Notes under the pieces: generated by a model
Told to the model about the DNA's origin: nothing
The model's database searches: none
The model's input: the letters and a program-made list of their open reading frames with translations, nothing else
Source: Dicaeum eximium
Taxonomy: Eukaryota > Chordata > Aves > Passeriformes > Dicaeidae
Direction: 5' to 3'
NCBI GenBank assembly: GCA_013396995.1
Contig: VWZP01007503.1
Location: 97,486 to 161,485, forward strand
Length of the DNA stretch: 64,000 bases
Shown: one piece after another, positions 45,289 to 57,344 of the stretch
Position numbering within the stretch: the first letter of the stretch is position 1
How the letters are laid out: every line of letters begins with the position of its first letter
Position numbers and translations under genes: made by a program

Positions 45289-48200
45289 GAGAGGTCCTGT
45301 TCAGATTTTTCCTTTATTCTTCCTCCACCCCTGCACTGGTGCTGCAAAACTTCAGCTTGCTCTTGCAGTGTATTCCCTTAGGGGTGGACTTCTCCTCTGG
45401 ATTCCCTTCTGAGTTGCCTCAAGTTGCTCATGAGTGTTAGTCTTAGTGTTAGCTGCATTCTTTTTTCAAAGGCTATTGTCGCTCCATCTACAGTTCTGAT
45501 GGGTTTATGATCTGTCTTGTCAATCCTTCACTTGTAGAAATAGACCTGAATTCCATTTCAGGACATTTGTATAGAATGAGCATAATGCTGGTTTGGGTTT
45601 GGGCACCCTCCCCAGTTGCAGAACTGTGAGGTGAGTCCCATCCTTGCTGTGATGTGGGGGCACCAGCTGGTGGCTGTGGCTTCAAGGAAGGGGTGAAGTA
45701 CAGTGCAGTCCTTCAGTTTGGGGACAACCATGCTGAATTTCAGCCTGGAGGGTTTATTTACATACTGGATACGTGTTTCATGACATTGGGGAAAAGAGTG
45801 CCCACGTGACTGCAAAATCAAACCTGCAAAAGTGAGGAAATGCCAGGATGTGGATTTTCCCACCCTCTTGCACACATGCCTTGTGATTCAGTCTTTAGTT
45901 ACACAGTTGCACACTGCTTTTTCCACAGAATTCCTGCATCCCTCTGTGCGTGGGATGCTCTCTGTTGTTTCAAAGAGAAGCTATTCAATATTTTGTTTTC
46001 TTTCTGTTGCTCCTCATGACATTATTCAGGCTACACAATGAGGGAGGAATTACGGGTGCCCTCAAGGTTTTGTTTTGTTTTTTGCTCATCTTCATGACAG
46101 CATAAGTGTTTCATGAACACTCTTTGCTGTGGTCCTGTCTGATCCTGGCTGCTGTCCTGACCCCATTTACCAACCATGGGAATGCAAGAACACTGAGGAT
46201 GTGCTTTGGACCAACAGCCTTACCAAGTGTTTCTGATTTCATCATCTCCATTATTCTCCTCATTCCCAGTGTCCCATTTCAAATCCCAGTCCAAATTTTT
46301 TCCTCCTCTTACCTGGCTTTAAAAAATATATTATGGTAATATTTTTTGTTACCTATATGCGATTTCACAATTCTTTTCAGAGATATCCTGTACCAGAATA
46401 GACCACCAAGCATCTTGTAAATATAATGCTTACAGAACCACAGGGGAGAAAAAAATGAAAGAGTAGCAAAGGTAAAGTTGCTTTTACACCCACACTCCAT
46501 CTCTTTTTATATTATACTTGGTCTTGTCTGTTTCAGTGAAATATCTCTATTTTTTCCATCTAAGTAGGGCTTTGAGAAGATGCAAATACCACCCATCAGC
46601 TTTCTTTTGGTTGGTAGGTTAGCACAGCATTCTGTTGCTAATAAACAGTAATAGATGTAGAAAACAATGTGTGGGGCTGCTGGCTTCAGGTAAGAGTCTG
46701 AAAGCCAAGCTCAGATTTCTTTCAGTGCTCTTGAGTTTTTGTAGGAAGCTGAACAAGCCACCAACATAATCTCGTTTCCTTTTTAATTTCTAATAGCCAA
46801 ACTATTGTTTCTCTACCTTGGTGGTACCATTAGAAAAATCAATGAATGTCAGAGGATGCTGGAATACTCATTGTGGCAAAAGCCAAATAAGTTGATTGTT
46901 TTCATACTCAGCTGGTTACATTTGAATTGATTTACCAGTGTATTAGCTTCAAAGGCAATCCCAGTATAAAATATATTGACATGTAGCTGCATCACAATGA
47001 TTCATACATTTGCTGTAGTCAATATCACAGATTGTGTTTAGTGTTTACATTTTGAACGTTCACTGAGTTTACCCAAAACACGGAGTTATTTCTAGTCCTG
47101 GTCTTTACGTAAAGCTGAGTTTTGGAGTCCGAGCTGGCAAAGCACTGCTGTATTTGATTAGTAAAACCTAAACCAAAACAAAGCAACTGACTGCTCTTTT
47201 CTTCTGCATTAGGCACTCCAGTTCATCAGAGTTTCTTGAGAGTCTTAATTCAATGCCATATAAGTAATTTACTGTCATTATGACTGGACTTGAGGCTGAC
47301 CCACTTGCACGGTGGTCAATCACAATCAGAGGGGTGACTACACCTCTGTGGAGGTTTTTGACTTGACCATATTTGAAATAAAGAGAAGGGAAACACCAAA
47401 GCTGTGAAATTAGTCACCCAAATTTGAGTTTTTTACTAGAACCTGTTTCAGGTATTGCTGCGTGCATATATATAATGTATATTACTCTGAAAGATATTAT
47501 TGTTCTTTGAATTCCATCTCTTTATACAAGATACTGTAAATATGTAGCTTTGAAGAATGATAATTGTTTCCAGAATAATGTGTAGGATCACTGCAGCATT
47601 TGGGAAATTCTGGTCTTTTTTGTGCGTGGGGTTTTTTTCCCCTCATATATTTTCTCCATTTCTGATTCACATTTAAATCTACTGATAATTTCACACTCAG
47701 AAAAAGCTAAAAACTCTTGAATGCTTGCTAATCTTTTATTTTAATCTGCACAAAAGGATCACCTTTGTCATTCCTTCTACCTTCTGGTGCTCTGATCTAG
47801 TGTGAGGTAAGGCATAGACCTCATACAGAATGTATAGGGAAAAAATATTCTACATAGATCTGTTGCCCCAGACCTTCAGCATTTGGCCCTGTGGTTGTCA
47901 TGGTGCAAAGGATCACAGGCTGCTCTTCATTCTAGACTAAGAGCCACTTTCTTTTATGGATCTAAATTTGGGATAAAGAAAGGAATTTTTTTTTCCCTGT
48001 ATGCAGTCTCTCTAAGGTTTTGCATGCCTAGAAGAGCATATTAATAAATCAGGCCTGATTTTCATTTCCACAATGTGACTTCTGTTTGGCAAGGCTTCTT
48101 ACAGATCCAAAGTTAATTTCTCTTTATTATTATTAATTCTGTGTTAAAAATCAAAGTTCAGCAGCAGTTTCCAATGGGTTGGTCCCAGTGACACTTCAGG

Positions 48201-49560
48201 AGATTCATGTTCTGAGTAGCATTGAACAGCAGAATCCAAAGTAGAAACAGTTCAGTAGAAGTAGTCAGAAAGTACTGGTTTTTGGTATCCTTTATTGATG
48301 TCCCAAAAAAGAATAATTTAGCTGATATTTTCTCTGCCAAATGTAAATGTCTGTATGTGATCTGTCCTTTATTTGTTCTATGTATGGATCTCAAGGTGGA
48401 CTGGAGTTTCTCTGGTCAGAGTATGGGGATTTGCCTTGACACTTCAGCACCTGTGTAGTGCGTGATGTGTCTTTGGCCTTTGGGTGAGCACTGTGCAAAC
48501 TGATCTGGCACGTTCTTCACTGAAGAATGAATCACTGAATTCTTCACTGAACCCTTTCCAAGGCTCCAGCTCTGCTCAGTGAAAACATGGTGGTATTGCA
48601 GTTAGGACAAATGGAGAGTCAGGACGTTTTTGGCACAAACGAATGAAGAAACAGATATGGCCAAAGCCATCTGTGGTTCAGATCTGCCGGGCTGAAAGGC
48701 TCCTCAGCACAGCACAGAGTCAGTGCTATCCACTGCTGAGGGATGCAGTGAGCATTTGAGGGAACCTGACTACTCTTGTCTTGGCCATGGAAAAGATGGA
48801 ACCTGGAGGAGTGGTTTCACATCTCTGCTTCCTTTCCACTTTGTCATGGTTCCACCATTAGACCAACAGCTCACACCAGCAGGGTCTGTTGTTCGTGGCA
48901 CGCATTTCCATCAGCAAAGCTTTGGTGTTTGCTGTCAGCTCATGCTGGAATGGTGACAGCCTCCAACACAGCAATCCAGAGTCATCCTTTGCAGTGCTCA
49001 GCACACAGCCATGGGTGGCAGGGCTAGATAAAACAGATACAGACACATTGTGAGGGGGCTGGAACACGGCAACACGTTCAGAGCGCTACTTTTATTAAAG
49101 CTGCCCTTTCTTTCTCCCACTCCTCCTCTTCCTCCCTCAGATGATGATGGCATTGATTTATTTGTTTTACTTCTATAGTTAGCAAACATGTTTACTGAGC
49201 CAAATTAAAAACAAAGCAGCAACCCTTCTCTGTTCTAACACTGTGAGAGCTTCTTCTGCTGAAGCTTTGTTTAGCACAAAGGGAATCAAGTCCTACCCCT
49301 AACTGGGGAGGTTGTGCTCCAGATCAGCACCCTCTGGAGTAGCTGGCAATTTCTGTCCTCTTTCTCTCTTTTGTGTGGCTTCAAGCATATGATCATTAAT
49401 GTCATCTTGGTTAAAGAGTGAAGTCCCATTTCCATGGAAACATGGGGAAATGCCTTTGGAGTTTTAAAGGACCTTTATTCCTTGGGTAGCATTTTCACCT
49501 CCTGTTTAAGCATTTAAAACAAAGAAGTCTGCAGTGCTGGAGTCTTCTAAGAGAGATTGA

Positions 49561-49700
49561 GTTAAATGAGGGGGACAATTATAAAAATGACGTTTAATTT
49601 TGTTCTGCTCTGTACTGCTGTAAAAATACATCAGCTGGTAAAAAATCAACCTGGTTAGCCCGAAGCCAATGGAGCCAGCCTAATTTACTACAGCCAAGAC
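49561..49700. promoter_or_regulatory. Candidate regulatory block (CRE half, E-box, CCAAT)
   Basis: A TGACGT CRE-type half (49588-49593), a CAGCTG E-box (49632-49637) and a CCAAT word (49666-49670) fall within about 80 bp, with a retained CpG in CCCGAAG. The arrangement is enhancer-like, but there is no transcript evidence and no alignment. Confidence 0.22.
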
Positions 49701-52700
49701 TTTTGTCCCAGGGGTCTGGTAGCCTATGGATTAGATTCCTAAGGGAAGCTAAGAGACCTCAAGACCTAGGCTAAGCTGAGGGATCTATTCCTAAGGGACG
49801 TTCATCACCTGAAAGTCATGTCTAGAAAAATATAAACTACTTAACAGGTATGGAGAGTTTTAGCTTTTCCTCAGCTCTAGATGAACAAAGCAATCTAAAA
49901 CTTAATTTAGGATTTGTTATTATGCTCATGGATTTCCTGATGCAAGGTTTATTTATGTCTAAATGACTTAATTTTTTGCACTGTTTAGCATCAAAGGAAA
50001 CCAGTAATGATGGAGATATTTTGAGTTTTAATGTGGATAGATATTGTTTCCTATTTAGTATGAGATGCATACTAATATAATTGCATGATATTGCAATGAC
50101 TATTTAAATAGAATTCAAATCCTGTGAATTCTCCACCTTGATCTTTGTTTTATTGTGAGTTATTTGCAGTATATTACTACAAATAAATACTTTGGAAGGT
50201 ACTTGGTGCCATGAACAGTGCATGGAAAGATGGAATTCACAAAAGGCAAAGTAAAGAACGTGTTTAAAAAGGCTTAACCAGTGCCATGGGAAATTAGAGT
50301 CTTTAACATAGTTACTGAAGCTGAGGGATAAAATACCAGACCAGTTGATGTTAGGGTTACTGTATTAGATGAAACCTGGTTCAACCAAAGATTTTTAACA
50401 CTACACCTCCTGTTGCTTCAAAGTACAATGACCAAATGTTTTCCACATATGAATCAAATCCCTGTTCTGATTTTAAAAAAGTTTTCTTGCTTTCACCAGT
50501 TGAATAGAAACTGTTCCAGTTTATTCTGCATCTGAACTTTGTTCATTTATGATGACCTTCAGAAAACTCTGCAATTGCAAATGTTAAAACCTGTTTGGAA
50601 TAATGACAACTACATATATGTGTGTCTTGACAGAGTGCCAAAGGAGCAGTGCAGATAATCAGACTTAAAATGTGACAAGATACCTGGATGATATATTTAC
50701 AGGTAGTAAAATAAGAACACAGGGAGGCTTTGGATTCAGCAATGGCCTTAATTTTTGCTGCCATCTGATTCCTCCTCTTTTATTGCAACCCTGGAAGAGT
50801 TATGTTTTGCCTTTCTGAACCTTGCTGTTGAAGGAAGGTAACATAATTCCACTTTGAGCTCCCTGAATGTAGGACATCACATATGGAGCTGAACCAGAGG
50901 TGTCAAGTGTATTTGCATTTACTTCAGTGTCAGCCAGCTCTTAAAAATTATGAGAAGATATAGGGGTGTGTAGGTGTCTGGGGGGAATATTCCATCTGGG
51001 GGGAGTAGCACCAGACTTGCCACTTGGTCTTCAGTGCAACAGAGGCAATTCCTAAAAGTGGGGGTTGCAGGGAAAGGCTCAGGGCACCTGAAATGGAATT
51101 CTTACTTTTGGGCAACCTACTTTTTCTGCAAGTTTCTAGTTAGTCTGGTTCCTTCTGCATAGACTCTGGCCTCATTTTCTTTAGAGTGTCTCCCTGTCAG
51201 ATGAAATGAAGGAGAAAGATGAGGTTGATGAGCTGTACAATTAGGTGTGATAAATTCTACAGTAAGTTAATTTTCAGGGGGCTTTTTTAAAGACTGGAAT
51301 GTTAGTGAGATAGATGATGTGCATGAGTGTTGAATAAGTTTCCCCCCTCCTTCAAAGCAGTATTTCTCAATAAACAATTGTTAGTGCTTTCCCTTCTCAT
51401 CTGAATTTCAAGCCAGTGACGATGGACTCACTAAAGTGAACATGATCTCAGAACAAGGTCTTGTACAGATTAGGAGATTAAAATACTGCTCTAAATTTAG
51501 GATGAAGTCATTCAGATGAGATATGATGGCAAATGCCTTTTGTTTTAAAAGAAGAAAATCCAATCCTCAGCATCTGTTGAAAATATTAGCTGCTCTGATC
51601 AAAGCTGAGATTCAGAGCTCTGTGGGAAAACATGGTATCTGAGGAAGATGTATTTTTGGTTTATATATACAAAATGCTGTCTTTCTCCTTGTTTCATAAT
51701 GTGTTACAAAATCTGCAATATGAACCACTCTATAGAAATGGAATGTCACAATTTATAGTGCTCCAAAGACTTTTTTTTTTTGCTAATGAACTTAAAATGA
51801 AGTTACAAATAAACTGTTATTTTAGTTAATGGTATATTTTGACATTACAAATTAACTCATAAGAGAGAACAAATAGCTTTTCTCAAGTTCAAATTGCTCT
51901 TTGCTTTTCTGCTGCTGTTTCTGTAAAAGCTCCTGAAACATTTTATTGATGAGGTAATGCACTCTTTCCTGCATGTAGTACTTCTGTAACTCCAGCAAAG
52001 GTTTCTGGTGACATGCTAGACCACAAGAACAAAGCTCAAATTTATTGTGTTCGCCCAGATGGAATTACAGTCTTCATCAGTTAATGCAGCATCTCTCGAG
52101 TTTGGAAAGCTGAATCCTGACTTGTCTAGAAAATTAGGCTTGCAGTGCTGCTGCTACCAGCAATGTTGTTTTAAAAGCCTACCCAAAATGAGCAGTCACT
52201 CAAATGGACTGTGTAGATATTCATCCTTGTCTCTTGTACGCTTTAATTAGCAGTGCATTTTCAACAGTGTTGAAGTAATGCCATTGGCATTTGAATCATG
52301 ACCCTTTTATAACCAAAACTACTGAATCAGTTTCTCTGCAAATTCAGACAGGCTTTTTTGCATTATGGATGGGCTGTGGTTTCAGGATTGCCTTTTGCAA
52401 TCAGATGTCTGAAAACACAAAGCAATCACAATAACAAAATAAGTGGACATGCTGGAGGACATGTAAGAATCTGAGTTGATATTCACTGCACTGTAGATTT
52501 TGCAATTTTTATTATTGTACAGAATTTACCTTTACTTAGTTTTTCTTAGAGTGCTGCTAATTGGGTAATTTGCACTTGATTTACATACCAGTGTGAAGGA
52601 GAGGCTTCAGAGCACTGTGTCACTGTAGGCACTCCCTTAGCAGTTTTTTCAGGTTATTTTAGTCCGAGGGGCACACATATGGCCTCAATTGCAGTAAGAT

Positions 52701-55700
52701 GTTACTAAGTGAAAGTAATTCGCACACTCTTATTTGGACTAGTAAGAACTATGTAGCCTAAAAATTTAAGTGGAAGCATTTGGTGTGGGTTATAACGTCT
52801 TTTTAGCCCCCCCTATACAAAGAAGTTATCTGCTTCCTTGTCTCCCAACAGCAGTGGGAATTGGAGTGTTTTTCTTATTATTTTTAATTTTTCCTGACAA
52901 TGCCTATTTTTTTTTTTTCACTCAGTTCTTCCTTGGTGTTACTTATAAATAATTGATTTGATATAGTACTGCTAGTCTGTTGAGAACTAATTTGTGGATT
53001 AAGTGATCCAAAGTGGTATTACTTCCCTGGAGTCGGGGTTACACCGTGTTTGCCAGTTGGGGATGAGGGCTCTTGATCCCAGCAAGGCAGCCACTGGTCT
53101 CTACATGTTCAGAAGTGGCCATCCCTACTCAGCTCAAGGAACAGGCAATGTATTGAAGAAAATCTGGAGCAAAAGAATAAAGCAAGATTACTTCACTCAA
53201 TTTTTTTTTTTTTAATTTCTGTCTGTTTGGCTTTTCCACAGAAGAGATTTATTCTCCTTTCGTTTTTGTTGCCCAGAACTTTATCTGTGCAAGAGCTTTA
53301 GTGCAGTGTTTGTTTTAAGACAAGTTCCCTGACTGTATCTGGAAGGATCTTACTGAGTAGTTGCAATTGCCTCCCTGGTGGATTTTTCTCAGAAGGAACT
53401 TTTCATAACCTTTCAGTATCACTTCATGGCTTGAAAGCCTGAATGTGGCTGTAGGGAAGAAGCATCACCTGTGGAGTTGTCAAGATAATCTGCTGCCAGG
53501 GCAGCTAGCAAGGATGAGTTTTGTGGGCATGTTAACTTCACCAGTTAGGTACTTTTTGCAAGACTTGGGAGCAGAGCATTGCCCTTCTCTGCCCTGTTGT
53601 TCATGTAGATGTGTCAGGATGTGAACTCTGCCCTACCATGAGCATGAGATTATGATGTTCACTTTTAGAGCAGCAAAAATCAGTCCTAAAAAGTAGATTT
53701 TAATCCTAGGTTGAGCAGAAATTGGTCATGCTCCCCATAAATTTCAGGATTTCTCTGTCTTTTGCTACGTGCCTTTTATTCATGTTGTCTCTTCTTCTTA
53801 ACTCTCTTCACTCTGCCCTTCTGCTCTGCTAAAGGCAGCTGGAAGAATGAAGCTGGAGCAGGTTGATGCAGTAGCACGCAGGAGTGTGTAACTTCCTTCA
53901 TGTCCTCATCGTCCTCAGTGACTCTCATGCTGTGGGCCAGGTCCCCAGGCAAGCTGGTTGGTTTGGCCAAGCTGCGCTGTCCCTCCTGCTAAGGAGTGCC
54001 ACTAGAAAGAGGGCAATGATATTATTTCAGTAGCACCCTACTCAAAATATTTCTTCTCTTACTTCTCTTCACTGCCCATTAGTATTTTGTTGAAGGCTTT
54101 ATTGAAGGGACTGAAGGATGCAGTTTCAGGGGAGAATTTATTCCTCTCTCTGAAGTGGATGTAGTACCAAAATCAAAATAACACCCAGTGATTCAGTCCT
54201 TTTTTGAGTACTGGGAAAGTGGTATAGTGAATAACCGTAAGTAACCTGGTCCTGCACTTGGGTGTTTTTTACATCTATATTGTGATCCCATCAGATCAGA
54301 TGATCTAAGGTAGTTTAGATTTCCATGCTAAGGAAAGGTCAGGTTTCATCTCATATGTGTGCAGTGAGCTTCCAAAGGGTATCCTGGCCTGGCTGCTTCT
54401 GTGTCTGCCGGGAGCAAAAGGCAGCTGGGATCTTTTTGCTCCTGTTTGATAGAACAATGGTCATTTTGTGCTCAAGGTGTGATTTCACCCAACAGATGGT
54501 TGCTATCTAAAGAAATGGTTTCTGTGTGTGTCTTTTTGAATAGGTCATGCACCAGTAAAATATGTGGGGAGAAAAATAAATTACTGCATTTCTGTATTTT
54601 ACTGCGCTTGGTGGGGCTGATGTAATAAAACAAGGAAAGTACTACTTAGTTTTAATTCACCAGAGCTGCATTTCCTTTCTTTTAATAGTGCTCTATCTGG
54701 AGACAGTGTCAGATCAAGGCATGATGAGCAGTTCCCACTAGCTGATTTTTGATCCAGATTTAATTCTACCTGAAACCAGCATGATTTAATGACTATTTGG
54801 TCATGTGCCAATGTAAAATGACTCAGCATTCCAACACAGGTCACGTCATAGGGGACATGTAGTTTTATCCTGTGCAAGAGGACTAAGGCACTTGGATCCA
54901 TGGTGCCCTTCTTGAAAAACCCCAAGAAATATGAGGTTGAAGTTGGATTGAATCTGGTGATTGACCTGCCTTCTCAGTGCTACAAATGTTACTCCAGGGT
55001 AAAAGTGGGTGGGGTGGTTGTACAGTTGATACCTTTTGCTCTCGTAATTTTGTGGTAAAGGATTTTAATCTCCTGTGCTGTCAGTTATTTTCACATTTTA
55101 ATGCTCAATGATGGAGAGGAGCCTCAGATACTGGTCTTATTCTTTCATAATAAAACCAGTGCATAAATAGGTAATATTTTCTTTCTATTGTGGTCTTTTT
55201 AGTGACTTCAGTATTTTGACCCCAGCAGCTAAACAATACACCAACACAAGAGTTAAGGGTGTGGCATTACAAATCCCTGTTTTACAATCCAAATCTCTTT
55301 CAAATTAAAATAATGTCCAAGTAATAGGGCATGTCCTGTTATAAGGTTCATGTCCAGATCTCTTCCAGGTCAAGGTAGGGTTTCAGGTCATTCTGTCAGA
55401 GGATTTATGCAACCCTGAAGGATATTTATTCCCTAAAGGAACCCATCAGCAATTTACTGTGCCCTTTTCTGAAGCTATATAGGCACAAGAGAAGCAGCAC
55501 CCAGTATTGCTGTAGCCAAAAAGAAATTAGAAGAAAAATAAGTCTCCTTCCTCCCTGCTGTTTGCTTGTTCTATGCATTTGACAGTGCTTTGTATTGTGG
55601 AGATTATTTTAGCCCGCTTGTATACAACTGATGAGTCAACAGGGAGGAAGCAGAACCACATATGTATAATTTAACAGAATTTAGATGAAAAAAAGAAAAG

Positions 55701-56308
55701 GACAGATTATGAGAAAAATGAACATTTCTTAAATTGGTTCCAAAAGAAAAGAAACACAACCCAAACTCCAGTTATGCCATTTGTTTAACTAGATCAACAG
55801 AGCTGCTAAAGAAGGCCAAAGACCTCCACTTCCATCTTGCCATGGAGACCACTGCCCTAGTTGAGGTACTGCCTGCACTTTTCTGCCTCAATATCTCCCT
55901 GAAAGTCTCCCTATTCCAAGACTGAGACCTAGGCTGAACCCTGTGACAGCTGTCCCTTGGGGTTGGGAGGGAATGCAATAAACTCCCTCCTGACTGAGAG
56001 TGCCTCGGCCTCTCCCTGCAGCACAATTCAGTGTCTGCTGCGCGGTGAAGGGAGAAGGCACTCACTGTGATTCTGGTGAGATTTGTAGGAATTCATGACA
56101 CAGGTGATGTTGTTGTCCTAATCTGATGTGAAACCTGGTGTGATTTCTCCTCCAGGCAGAAATGTTAAGGTTTGCTACAAAAAGTCTGATTTTCAAAAAA
56201 ATAAGTGTGTAACTGCAAAGTTGATTACCAAGAATAAGTTTCAATCATCAGTATTTTTGGTACATAATTCATGGTCTATTCAGAGCTAAACAGCTGAATA
56301 AATACATG
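49701..56308. other. Unique non-coding sequence with T runs
   Basis: No gene is recognised. T runs occur near 51770-51781, 52909-52918 and 53201-53212. A TAATTA core near 52244-52249 sits in sequence that could be conserved, but nothing else supports it. Open frames are short. Confidence 0.55.
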
Positions 56309-57344
56309 ATGGAATGGGTGAGCACTGGCTTATGGGCAGGGCACGAAGGGGTGACATCAGGTGGGGACCTGTCACTAGTGGGGTTCCACAAGGCTCTGTC
56401 TTAGGCCCTGTGCTGTTCAACATCTTCATAAATGACTTGGATGCAGGACTGGAAGGGATACTGAGCAAGTTTGCAGATGATACAAACTGGGAGGAGCTGT
56501 TGACTCCTTTGAAGTCAGGAAGGCCCTGCAGAGAGACCTTGACAAATCAGGGGACTGGGCAATCACCAGTGGGCCATGTGATGTTCAGCAAGGGAAAGGG
56601 CTGGGTTCTGCACCTGGCACAGGGTAACCCTGGATGTGTAGACAAACTGGGGAATGGGGTGCTGGAAAGCAGTGCCACAGAAAGGGACATGGTGTCCTGG
56701 TCGATGGCAAGTTGGATACGAGCCAGCAGGGCCCTGGCAGCCAGGAGGGACATCCCTGTCCTGTCCTGGGGGCATCAGGGACAGCATGGCCAGCCAGGCA
56801 AGGGAGGGGATTGTCCTGCTCTGCTCAGAGCTGGGGCAGCCTCACCTCGAGTGCTGGGGGCAGTTTTGGGTGCCACAGTGTAAAAAAGACATTAAACTGT
56901 GGGAGAGAGTCCAAAGGAGGACAGCAAAGATGGCGAGGCCTTGAGGGGAAGCCGAACGAGGAGCGGCTGAGGGCACTCGGTGTGCTCGGCCTGGAGGGGG
57001 CTGAGGGGAGACCTCACTGCAGTCACAACTTCCTCGGGAGGGCAAAGGGAGGGACAGACACTGATCTGTGCTCTGTGACGGTGACAGCACCCAAGGGAAT
57101 GGCCTGAAGTTGTGTCAGGGGAGAGGTAGGTTGAATATTAGTACAATGTTCTTCACTCACAGGGTGGTTGGACATTGGAAGAGGCTCCTCAGGGAAGTGG
57201 TCACAGCACCTGACAGAGCTCAATAAGCATTTGGACAATGCTCTCAGGCACATGGGGTGATTCTCTGGGTGTCCTGTGCAGGGCCAGGAGCTGGACTTGA
57301 TCCTGATGGGTCCCTTCCAACTCAGTATATTCTATGGTTCTGTG
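56309..57344 (+). mobile_element. CR1 LINE (CR1-J-like), 5'-truncated, with RT fragment
   Basis: This is about 1.04 kb of a CR1 retrotransposon: the C-terminal half of the ORF2 reverse transcriptase, the downstream region and the 3' UTR. In one + strand frame from 56314, GVPQGS (codons from 56380) and FADD (56470-56481) are visible; FADD is the CR1 version of the RT catalytic Y/FxDD box. Just after FADD the reading shifts frame, so later family sequence is spread over other frames (for example 56634-57107). Later landmarks include CTGCACCTGGCACAGGG, CCTCACCTCGAGTGCTGG and GTGGTCACAGCACC. The 3' end is CCCTTCCAACTCAG, then octamers ATTCTATG (57329-57336) and GTTCTGTG (57337-57344). CpGs and GC content are higher than in the flanks, suggesting a younger copy than the other two. 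It cannot encode an active protein. Confidence 0.95.
56380..56481 (+). pseudogene. Reverse-transcriptase fragment of the CR1 ORF2
   Basis: The core palm motifs of a non-LTR reverse transcriptase, GVPQGS and FADD, remain in one frame about 25 residues apart, as in CR1 ORF2. The endonuclease domain and the N-terminal part of RT are absent because the element is 5' truncated. A short deletion just after FADD disrupts the frame. It is a relic with no expected activity. Confidence 0.9.

Larger units (their letters stand above)
39784..49560. other. Unique non-coding sequence with low-complexity patches
   Basis: No gene is recognised. Contents: a T run near 41287-41300, an A/C-rich patch (41865-41937), and a palindrome with direct repeats (45253-45288). 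A GC-richer stretch near 42090-42630 is open in several frames on both strands, which again looks compositional. Confidence 0.55.

Noticed and set aside
56547..57253. Several + and minus-strand open frames of 60-157 codons
   Set aside because: They lie entirely inside the CR1 element and reflect its frameshifted or antisense sequence.
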